This document shows positions 57,501 to 63,144 of a DNA stretch of 64,000 nucleotides, one piece after another (positions within the stretch are counted from its first letter, which is position 1; each line of letters opens with the position of its first letter). Source of the DNA: Gammaproteobacteria bacterium (GTDB lineage: Bacteria > Gemmatimonadota > Gemmatimonadetes > Longimicrobiales > Gaopeijiaceae); contig JAPPMM010000031.1 in the NCBI GenBank assembly GCA_028819075.1, positions 1 through 64,000 on the forward strand. Reading direction: 5' to 3'. The position numbers and the translations under genes were made by a program. The notes beneath the pieces were generated by a model that did not search any database, was not told where the DNA came from, and saw only the letters and a list, made by a program, of their open reading frames with translations.

Positions 57501-57657
57501 TGACCCGGAAATCGAAGGAGTCGTACTGCACCTTGTTTCGCCCGAAGTACTGGGCTTCGATCGGTTCGGGCAGGAGCAGGCCCGTCAGTATGGCGACGGC
57601 CGGCAGGATCCCGGCGCACAGGCTCCGGCGGACGGCGGACGAGGAGGAGGATGTCAT
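54544..57657 (-). CDS. Zinc peptidase MA-like / TolB propeller / outer-membrane barrel fusion
   Basis: This 1037-residue exported protein combines three parts. After a signal peptide (LPAVAILTGLLLPEPIEAQ) comes a gluzincin-type peptidase domain (residues about 40-280) with HELVH at 149-153 and E180 in LWVVEGMAEYL as third zinc ligand. A TolB/WD40-like propeller (about 285-600) repeats SPDGRYVAFISERD, SPDGQLFAFVA, SPDGGSIVFAG and SPDGSMLAFVSD. The C-terminal 400 residues are strand-rich like BamA/TamA barrels (GSRYRFEYENTVGTADFH, FLGYESLIRGYARESFDF, NFEFRVPITGVSQFGLL) and end in an aromatic residue (LAPGW), the usual barrel C-terminus. It is predicted to sit in the outer membrane with the peptidase in the periplasm. 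It is divergent from the thioredoxin-like gene. Confidence 0.85.
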   Translation of the reverse strand: MTSSSSSAVRRSLCAGILPAVAILTGLLLPEPIEAQYFGRNKVQYDSFDFRVMKTPHFDIHYYNEAAVAIEDAARMSERWYERLARTFQHEFERPKPVILYADHPDFQQTNTLAGFISEGTGGVTESLKNRVIMPLAGTYYDTDHVLGHELVHAFQYNIAQSRSGGGLRGMAQLPLWVVEGMAEYLSVGREDPLTGMWLRDALLRDDVPTLEQMTRERRFFPYRFGQAFWTYVGGTYGDEAVTELYRRSLRVGWENAIVSVLGKTQDSVSADWHQAIESEYRPLMAGRSAPGEVGALLLAPSTGGGSQNVAPSVSPDGRYVAFISERDLFSVDLFMADARTGRIIRRLSSAASDAHMDALRFLDSSGSWSPDGQLFAFVAIADGDNQLVIVDVDNSDVEQRFEVEKANIGAISNPAWSPDGGSIVFAGQSGGIADLFMLDIETEQITRLTNDKHGDMQPAFSPDGSMLAFVSDRGPETNFTDLVYSRPRIALLDMETREIRTLDLFDNVKHLNPQFTPDGQGLYFISDQDGFSDIYRVNLPTGEIYRVTNIATAVSGITSGSPAMSVASQTGTLVFSVFDEFEFHIYSLSSQEAGAAQELAREGTEVPEGRLIPPADPLVRSRVANYLADPLTGLPPTGTYVSEEASTYDPGLKLDYVGQPMIGIGAGDIYGNNLQGGAAAFFSDMLGDRTLGVAVQAQGTFKDVGGQFLYQNMKRRWNWGVSGGRIPYQLVWASFERSPNGMPAMRALRERIYIDQAIGMLAYPFSTTQRIETRFGMTRYSFDLEEEYLFYDPLGRLMDRRVRELEDPQPPLNMFHASIALVGDNSYSAFTSPVRGSRYRFEYENTVGTADFHTLTADYRRYFNPMRELTVAFRAMHYGRYGITPDETQSGLRQIFLGYESLIRGYARESFDFTGCGGEICPEAERYRQLFGQRIQVFNFEFRVPITGVSQFGLLNLPFLPIELVTFADVGLAWDDFGTVDLRFDRQTTDRVPVFSTGVSARANLLGFLILESYYAYPFQRPDKGWHWGFTLAPGW

Positions 57658-57840
57658 GGCCTGACCTTGGCGTATGTCGTCGCGCAGCCGGATGCTGACT
57701 GGAGGCGTGGGCGAGCGTAGCGGATGATGGCGTCAGTACACGGTGCTTGGGGGGTAAGGTCCGCGCGCGCTCGCGGGCGCTGCGGGCGGCATCGTTGCGG
57801 TTACGGGGACGGAAGTTGAACTTACGGCCCGCGCCCGTGA

Positions 57841-58428
57841 TTGCGCTACGCATCTTCCCGCGAAACGCGAACCAGGAGCCAGGACATCAGCTCTCTCATC
57901 CGATGGTTCAGCCCGGCAGGACCGGGCCCCCGTCCGTTTCGGGCAGCCCTGGCCATCCTCTGGCTCAGCACGGCGTGCGCGCCGGTCGATCGACCTCCGA
58001 CCGCGGGGGACCCGGTGCCCGATGTGCGGGCCGCCACCCTGGACGGCGAAGCGGTGGCGCTCTCCGACCTGCGCGGCGAGGTCCTGCTGGTCAACCTCTG
58101 GGCCACCTGGTGCGCGCCCTGCCGGTTCGAGACGCCCTTCCTGCAGTCGCTCTACGACGAGCACCGCGAGCGGGGCTTCGAGATCGTGGGCATCTCCGTG
58201 GACGACGCCGGATTCGAGGATGTGGTGCGCGAGTTCGCCGGCGAGTACGGCGTGACCTACACGATCCTGCACGATCCGGAGATGCGTTCGATGGACGCCT
58301 TCCGCGCCGTCGGTCTCCCGGCCAGCTACCTTGTCGACCGGGAAGGAACGATCCGCTTCGTGCGCGTCGGTCCGGTGTCCGAGGAAGACCGGGAGTTCTT
58401 CGAGGCCCTGGAGGCGGCCCTGGGTTGA
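57841..58428 (+). CDS. Thioredoxin-like TlpA/ResA family lipoprotein
   Basis: This 195-residue protein has a hydrophobic segment with lipobox (AALAILWLSTACAP) and a thioredoxin fold of the TlpA/ResA type: VALSDLRGEVLLVNLWATWCAPCRFETP with the redox pair C91/C94 and the cis-proline region VGLPASYLVDREGTIRF. It would reduce disulfides on the outer face of the inner membrane. The only non-ATC/CTG start candidate in frame is a TTG at 57841, which leaves a long 40-residue pre-hydrophobic region, so the start is uncertain. Its stop overlaps the next start (TTGA). Confidence 0.85.
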   Translation: MRYASSRETRTRSQDISSLIRWFSPAGPGPRPFRAALAILWLSTACAPVDRPPTAGDPVPDVRAATLDGEAVALSDLRGEVLLVNLWATWCAPCRFETPFLQSLYDEHRERGFEIVGISVDDAGFEDVVREFAGEYGVTYTILHDPEMRSMDAFRAVGLPASYLVDREGTIRFVRVGPVSEEDREFFEALEAALG

Positions 58429-59585
58429 GCGTAATCCCCGCCGGTCTCGCGGACGCGGAGACCCCGGTCGCCCTCGTGGACCTGGCGAGGGCGCGCGCCA
58501 ACGCGGCCAGGGTAGCCGCCTACGCGGCGCGGCACGGGATCGCTTGGCGCCCGCATGTGAAGACCCACAAGAGCCTCGCGCTCGCCCGCATCCAGCTGGA
58601 GGCCGGTGCGCGGGGGCTCACCGTGGCCACGCCCCACGAGGCCGAGGTCATGGCTCGGGTCTGCGATGACCTGCTGCTCGCCTATCCGCTCCTCGGAAAG
58701 AGGAAGCTGGATCGGCTTATGGCGCTTCCCGAGCGGGTCGCGCTGACCGTGGCCCTGGATTCGGAGGTGGCGCTGCGGGGCCTGGCAGAGGCCGCGCGGG
58801 CGGCCGCAAGGACGGTAGGTGTCCTGGTCGAGGTGGATGTGGGGCTGGGACGAACGGGGGTGCAGACGGCACGGGAGGCCGGCCTGCTGGCGGCGCTCGC
58901 CCGCGACGCGGAGGGTCTGGAGTACCGGGGCATCATGTTCTACCCGGGGCACATCCGCACGCATGTGTCGGAGCAGGAGCAGGCGATCGGTGCGCTCGCG
59001 GAGCGGCTCGAGTCCTGCTGCGCAACGCTCGGCGGGGCCGGCCTGGCGCCCGAGGTCGTCAGCGGCGGGTCGAGCCCCACGCTCTGGCACAGTCACCTTC
59101 TTCCCCGGCTGACCGAGGTGCGGGCCGGCACCGTCATCTACAACGACCTCGACATGACCGGCATGGGCGTGGCTCGCGGCCGCGAGTGCGCCTACTCGAT
59201 CCTCGCCACGGTGGTGAGCACCGCGGTCCCCGGGCGGGCGGTGGTGGACGCGGGCTCCAAGGCGCTCTCAAAGGAGCTGCACGACACCGCCGGCATCGGA
59301 TACGCCGCCCTGGCCGGGCGGCCGGAGGTGCGCGTAGTCGCCCTCTCGGAGGAGCACGGCGTGCTGGATATCACGAGCACGGACTGGCGTCCGCGCGTGG
59401 GCGAGCTCGTGCGGCTGCTGCCGAACCACGTCTGCGTCTCGGTGAACCTGCAGGACCGCGTCATCGCACACGAAGGAGACCGCTGCGAAACCTGGCCGAT
59501 CGAAGGAAGAGGACGAGTCGCGTCCCGGAGTCGGATGAACCTCAGCCACGTAACCGCATCCACCACGGAGTCTGACACCCAATGA
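58425..59585 (+). CDS. PLP-dependent D-threonine aldolase/D-serine dehydratase family enzyme
   Basis: This 386-residue fold-type III PLP enzyme belongs to the DSD1/D-threonine aldolase family. The PLP lysine is K46 in RPHVKTHKS; EVDVGLGRTGVQ and VSGGSSPT line the cofactor site, and H335/C337 in PNHVCVSVN match the zinc ligands of D-serine dehydratase. It would act on D-threonine, D-serine or a related beta-hydroxy-D-amino acid. The start is a TTG overlapping the previous stop. RidA follows with an ATGA overlap, a sensible partner because dehydration of serine or threonine yields reactive enamines that RidA removes. Confidence 0.9.
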   Translation: MSVIPAGLADAETPVALVDLARARANAARVAAYAARHGIAWRPHVKTHKSLALARIQLEAGARGLTVATPHEAEVMARVCDDLLLAYPLLGKRKLDRLMALPERVALTVALDSEVALRGLAEAARAAARTVGVLVEVDVGLGRTGVQTAREAGLLAALARDAEGLEYRGIMFYPGHIRTHVSEQEQAIGALAERLESCCATLGGAGLAPEVVSGGSSPTLWHSHLLPRLTEVRAGTVIYNDLDMTGMGVARGRECAYSILATVVSTAVPGRAVVDAGSKALSKELHDTAGIGYAALAGRPEVRVVALSEEHGVLDITSTDWRPRVGELVRLLPNHVCVSVNLQDRVIAHEGDRCETWPIEGRGRVASRSRMNLSHVTASTTESDTQ

Positions 59586-59968
59586 GCGAAACAACGGTCG
59601 TGCACACGGACGGCGCCCCGAAGGCCATCGGTCCCTACTCCCAGGCGATCGCCGCGCGAGGGCTTCTCTTCGCCTCCGGGCAGATCCCGCTGGTCCCATC
59701 GACGGGCGAACTGCTCAGGGGCGACATCCAGGAACAGACGCATCAGGTTCTGCGCAATCTGGCAGCCGTGCTGGAGGCCTCGGGCGCGTCGCTGTCCACC
59801 GTAGTCAAGACGACCGTCTTCCTCGCGGACATGGGCGAGTTCGCCGCCATGAACGAGGTCTACGCCGAGCACTTCGGCGACCACCGTCCCGCGCGCTCGA
59901 CCGTGCAGGCAGGCGCGCTGCCCAGGAACGTGAGCGTCGAGGTCGACGCCATCGCGCTGCTTCCCTGA
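59582..59968 (+). CDS. ridA: RidA family enamine/imine deaminase
   Basis: This 128-residue protein hydrolyses reactive 2-aminoacrylate-type enamines made by PLP enzymes. Signature stretches are GAPKAIGPYSQAIAARGLLFASGQIPL, LSTVVKTTVFLADMGEFAAMNEVY and RPARSTVQAGALPRNVSVEVDAIA, with the catalytic arginine in LPRNVSVEVD's preceding ARSTV region. It is translationally coupled to the PLP enzyme gene upstream. Confidence 0.95.
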   Translation: MSETTVVHTDGAPKAIGPYSQAIAARGLLFASGQIPLVPSTGELLRGDIQEQTHQVLRNLAAVLEASGASLSTVVKTTVFLADMGEFAAMNEVYAEHFGDHRPARSTVQAGALPRNVSVEVDAIALLP

Positions 59969-60027
59969 GCGCGGCTGCTTCCTCGCCGGCGCACTGGCGG
60001 AGCGTTGTCGAATCCGGCACGATTAAG

Positions 60028-60049
60028 GTGGTGGTGTGTGTGCCACCAC
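60028..60049 (+). terminator. GC-rich hairpin after ridA
   Basis: GTGGTGG (60028-60034) and CCACCAC (60043-60049) form a perfect seven-base stem around a TG-repeat loop, 60 bases past the ridA stop and 47 before the next lipoprotein gene. There is no T-tract; it may be a terminator or a leader hairpin of the next gene. Confidence 0.4.
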
Positions 60050-60095
60050 GATTGGGCCCGCGCGCGTCGCGGCTCTCCTGCAATGAGGTGATTTC

Positions 60096-60533
60096 ATGAG
60101 TGCATACTCCGCAAAGCGGATGCGGATGAGGTGGTTCGCGGTCGTCGCGGGCCTGTCGGCCCTGACGGCCTGCTCGATCCTGGATGGGCCCACCGAAGCC
60201 CCGACGAGCGCAAGCATCACCGTCGGCGGCCCGGGTCCTGGTCCCCTGACCTTGGTGACATCGACCCAGTTCGTGTTCATCTTCGACAACTTCGGCAATC
60301 GCCGGGAAGAACTGGTCAGGGCCGACACTTCATCCATCAACCCCGGCTATCAGGCCGATTTCGCGCTCGGCGGAGGAGGCCGCATCTTCGTAAGCGTCGG
60401 CCGGCCGATGGAGACGGAAGAGACGCCGCAGGTGTCGCTGCAACTGTTCGTGCGCGACGAGACCATCTGCGAGGTGGAATCGATTCTGAATGACGAAGTG
60501 CCCGAGTTGGTCTGCACCTACACCTTCAACTGA
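60096..60533 (+). CDS. Small lipoprotein, function unknown
   Basis: This 145-residue protein has a basic N-terminus, a signal segment and a lipobox (WFAVVAGLSALTACSIL). The mature part is strand-rich with VTSTQFVFIFDNFGNRREEL and two late cysteines (ETICEVES, LVCTYTF) that could form a disulfide. No family recognised. The ATG has a GAGGTG box. It opens the accessory region at the right of the window and may be monocistronic. Confidence 0.65.
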   Translation: MSAYSAKRMRMRWFAVVAGLSALTACSILDGPTEAPTSASITVGGPGPGPLTLVTSTQFVFIFDNFGNRREELVRADTSSINPGYQADFALGGGGRIFVSVGRPMETEETPQVSLQLFVRDETICEVESILNDEVPELVCTYTFN

Positions 60534-60584
60534 CGCCTATGGGCGTCGGTGCCGTCACGGTCAGGATGGTGGACCTGCGGGCCC

Positions 60585-61043
60585 TCAGCCGTCCGGCTGC
60601 GTGGTCAGCCGGCCCTTGATGAACGCCACGTCGCCGCCGATCCGGGCCACCCTTGCCTCCAGGGCGTCGATCCGCCCGCCCTGAGCATCGATCCTCCCGC
60701 CCAGCTCGGCGCGAAGGTCATCGATCCGGCCTCCCTGGGCCTCGATCCGCCGACCCAGTTCCGCTCCCTGACCCTCGATTCGGCCGCCCAGCTCGGTGCG
60801 AAGACCATCGATCCGCGCGCCCAGCTTGTCACCTTGGGCATCGATCCGCGCGCCCAGCTTGTCACCTTGGGCGTCGATCCGCGCACCAATGGTATCGTGA
60901 GCCAGCTGGTTGGCGTGGGCCAGGGCGTCGATCCTCCCGTCCATGTGGCTCCGCAGGCTCCCGATGCTCCGGGAAACCAGCGCCACGACGGTGATCCCCG
61001 TCCCCACGGTCGTCGCCAGCATGCCGATGAGCGTGATGTCCAT
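60585..61043 (-). CDS. Membrane-anchored protein with 11-residue coiled-coil repeats
   Basis: This 152-residue protein starts MDITLIGMLATTVGTG with one membrane helix, followed by a long predicted coiled coil built of 11-residue repeats of the form GARIDAQGDKL, GARIDGLRTEL, GGRIEGQGAEL and GRRIEAQGGRI (residues about 55-130). Eleven-residue periodicity gives a slightly right-handed coiled coil. Two 33-base repeat units are identical in DNA. I prefer the ATG at 61043 over 61100 because the membrane segment then begins at the N-terminus. Function unknown; similar proteins are often near phage or contractile-injection genes or act as surface stalks, none of which is seen here. Confidence 0.6.
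   Translation of the reverse strand: MDITLIGMLATTVGTGITVVALVSRSIGSLRSHMDGRIDALAHANQLAHDTIGARIDAQGDKLGARIDAQGDKLGARIDGLRTELGGRIEGQGAELGRRIEAQGGRIDDLRAELGGRIDAQGGRIDALEARVARIGGDVAFIKGRLTTQPDG
60807..60872 (-). repeat. Identical 33-base tandem repeat
   Basis: Positions 60807-60839 and 60840-60872 are identical 33-base units within the coiled-coil gene, with more diverged units either side. Copy number could vary by slippage. Confidence 0.9.
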
Positions 61044-61492
61044 CTTCGCGCGTCCCCTCCCCTCTGGAATGATGTTGGCGCAAGCGCCCGGGGCCGACAA
61101 GGGCGTGAAGCTTAAGCCTGGATCGGGGGCGCTTCCATGGCTGGATGGGCGTTGATTTTGTAAGATGTTGATAGTGCGTTATTTACACTACCTATGATGA
61201 TTGCCGTTCCCCTATCTGTTCGTGTTTCCTGAACAGGATGCTGATCGACGGTCTCGGACGCTCTCGGATGAGCCAGCGGAGTGCGGCCAAATCGCAGAGG
61301 CGCGCGAGCGAGTGGCGAGCACAGTGCCGAACCGCTTCGTCGCACACCGCCGCGATCGTGGCAACAACTCCACCTCTACTCGCCTTTCAGCCCCGAGCGC
61401 GCGGGCAACGGTACCTGGCGCAGCATTGGCAGCACGGGCCAGTTTGCTGGGATGCGGATGATGACGATTGCGACACACAGGACGCGCGTAAT
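61044..61492. other. Gene-poor stretch with decayed module remnant
   Basis: This 449-base stretch has AT-rich sequence at 61145-61230 with small inverted repeats (TAGTG...CACTA near 61175; CTGTTC at 61216-61221 with GAACAG at 61231-61236). It also holds a degenerate copy of the sequence before the second lipoprotein gene: 61403-61443 matches 62207-62246, and the CWDxDDDC coding tail at about 61445-61480 matches 62350-62375. The middle of that copy (about 100 bases) is deleted at a shared TTTGCTGGGA. Confidence 0.6.
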
Positions 61493-61924
61493 GTGACGTC
61501 GAAGCGCACTGGCCGGACGTGCGGAGCGGGGATGGTGGGCGCACTGGTCCTGGTGCTCACCGGTGGCCAGGGATGCGGGATCTTCGTTGACCCTACCTGC
61601 ACAGGGCTGAACCCGCCGGGCATCGAGATCGATGTCATGGACGCGGGCTCAGGATGGTTTGTCCCACAGAGCGCGAACCCAATCGGTTTCCTTGTCAGCG
61701 GGAGGCTTCAAGTGCGAGAGACCATGACCGAGGTAGATCCAGATCCGGATCGCACCGTACTCGTAGGCGCTCACGACCGCCCAGGGATTTACGATGTGGA
61801 GATCGTGGCCGAGGGTTATGAACCTTGGCACGCGACCGGGATATCCGTTCAGATGGATCACTGCGGTCACGCTGGAACCGTGAAGATGACCGCACGACTG
61901 TTGCCGTCCCCACCAACCGGATAG
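61493..61924 (+). CDS. Small lipoprotein, duplicated module copy 1
   Basis: This 143-residue predicted lipoprotein has a short signal (GMVGALVLVLTGGQGCG) and a mature domain (PGIEIDVMDAGSGWFVPQSA, GIYDVEIVAEGYEPWHATGI, MTARLLPSP) that looks like a carboxypeptidase-regulatory/transthyretin-like beta-sandwich. It is a clear paralogue of the gene at 62388 in length, lipobox position and sequence. The start is placed at a GTG (61493) by alignment to that paralogue. The frame is open upstream only because the preceding gene remnant has lost its stop, so I do not extend it. Confidence 0.65.
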   Translation: MTSKRTGRTCGAGMVGALVLVLTGGQGCGIFVDPTCTGLNPPGIEIDVMDAGSGWFVPQSANPIGFLVSGRLQVRETMTEVDPDPDRTVLVGAHDRPGIYDVEIVAEGYEPWHATGISVQMDHCGHAGTVKMTARLLPSPPTG

Positions 61925-62156
61925 CCTGCGCTCATCCCGATGGCAGTCCCGCCGTCGGCCGGGTAGCCCGCGGACGATCCCGCCGCGCTCACGGCTCACC
62001 TCGTTCCCGAGACCGGATTGCCCGCGTGTCGGCAGGGCTGGCTCCCAACCTTGTTAGTGGTAGGGAGCCAGCCGACACAGTGTTGAACACTGCGGGCCTG
62101 GAAAGGGGGACGCCGCGCCCCCCTTGAACCCCCGGCTCGTCGCCGCGCTGCACTAG
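61925..62156. other. Gene-free spacer with strong hairpin
   Basis: No gene is visible. AAGGGGG (62103-62109) pairs with CCCCCTT (62119-62125) around a nine-base GC-rich loop and is followed by a C-rich run. It separates lipoprotein copy 1 from the remnant of the next module. Confidence 0.45.
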
Positions 62157-62378
62157 CAGCGGACTGGAGGTCTGGGCGATTACACCTACGCATGGCACAA
62201 ACGGACCGGCAACGGCTCCTGGCGCAGCATTGGCAGCACGAGCCAGATTTCCCTATGGATTGCCGAGGGATCTTCCAGCTTCGAACTTCGTGCAACAGTG
62301 GGATCGCATGGACGGGAGCGGTGGGTGTACCGTACGGTGAGCGTTTGCTGGGACGAGGATGATGATTGCGAACAGTAG
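62157..62378 (+). pseudogene. C-terminal remnant of a beta-sandwich protein
   Basis: An open frame of 73 codons begins after an in-frame TAG, has no start codon, and encodes GDYTYAWHKRTGNGSWRSIG, then SSSFELRATVGSHGRE and a CWDEDDDCEQ tail. It reads like the last Ig/PKD-like domain of a larger extracellular protein. The AGGAGG ribosome-binding site of the next lipoprotein overlaps its stop, implying the two were once an operon. A second, more decayed copy lies before lipoprotein copy 1. Confidence 0.55.
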
Positions 62379-62387
62379 GAGGCGCGC

Positions 62388-62828
62388 ATGCCATTGAAAT
62401 GCACGGGGCGGGCGCGTGAAGCGTGGATAGCGGCCACGACGGTCTTAGTGCTGCTTGCGGGTGGCTATGCATGCGGAATCCTCGCCGACGACGGGGCTTG
62501 CCCTCTGGAGGATCCACCGGGCATCCTGATTGACGTCTTGGACGCGGGCTCGGGGAGGTTTGTCCCGCACAGCGCGAATCCGACCGGCTTCACTGTCAGC
62601 GGAGGAGTGCGTGAGCCCATGACCTTGGTCCCTCCGAATACCAAGCTCGCGGGCGGCAGGGGACCTCCAGGGGCTCGTTCGGAGGTTTTCCTCTATGATG
62701 TGGAGGTTGCTGCCGAAGGCTATCAGACTTGGCGCACGAGCGGAGTATCCGTTGAGGTGGACCACTGTGGCAACGCGCGAACCGTGGAGATCAGCGCGCG
62801 CCTGATGCCGTCGACACCAACCGCATAG
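62388..62828 (+). CDS. Small lipoprotein, duplicated module copy 2
   Basis: This 146-residue predicted lipoprotein has the signal TTVLVLLAGGYACG with lipobox cysteine and a mature beta-rich domain (PGILIDVLDAGSGRFVPHSA, FLYDVEVAAEGYQTWRTSGV, ISARLMPS). It is the better preserved paralogue of the gene at 61493. The ATG has a strong AGGAGG box that overlaps the stop of the preceding remnant. The pair GxYDVEVxAEGY and VDHCGNARTVEISARL suggests a transthyretin-like fold. Function unknown. Confidence 0.7.
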   Translation: MPLKCTGRAREAWIAATTVLVLLAGGYACGILADDGACPLEDPPGILIDVLDAGSGRFVPHSANPTGFTVSGGVREPMTLVPPNTKLAGGRGPPGARSEVFLYDVEVAAEGYQTWRTSGVSVEVDHCGNARTVEISARLMPSTPTA

Positions 62829-63144
62829 TCTGCGCTCACCCCCCTACGGGCGGCACATTGATCGGCAACGATCAGCGCTCGCCTCCGTTGCCGGGCCGCG
62901 AGATTGTAGCGAGTGGAAGGTCCTCAGGGGATCGAAGGGGCAAAGCCCCTCGTCAGCCTCCGTGTTATACACGGGGTATGCGGAACGTCCGAGGTTCAAA
63001 TCACGGCAGGAGATCGCGTAAGTTCAATCAGGGCTGCACGATCTGCCACTCCTGCCCTTGGGCTGGACACTGCTGGACCGTGCCCGAATGACCGGAAAAC
63101 CGCAACCAATTGACGGGAATTATCCGTATGCGGACGCCCCGGTT
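62829..63144. other. Gene-free spacer with two adjacent hairpins
   Basis: No gene is visible in this 316-base gap. AGGGGC-AAA-GCCCCT (62936-62950) and CCGTGT-TAT-ACACGG (62960-62974) are two perfect short hairpins ten bases apart. They lie 110-120 bases past lipoprotein copy 2 and before the convergent nuclease gene. They could terminate transcription or mark a former mobile-element edge. Confidence 0.45.

Noticed and set aside
61238-61492. N-terminal extension of lipoprotein copy 1
   Set aside because: It reads through the remnant of an upstream gene; the paralogue at 62388 starts at the equivalent of 61493 and has a stop before it.
62974-63020. Possible tRNA (GGTTCAAATC T-loop-like sequence near 62992)
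   Set aside because: The flanking bases do not form the five-base T-stem, and no acceptor or anticodon arm can be folded around it.
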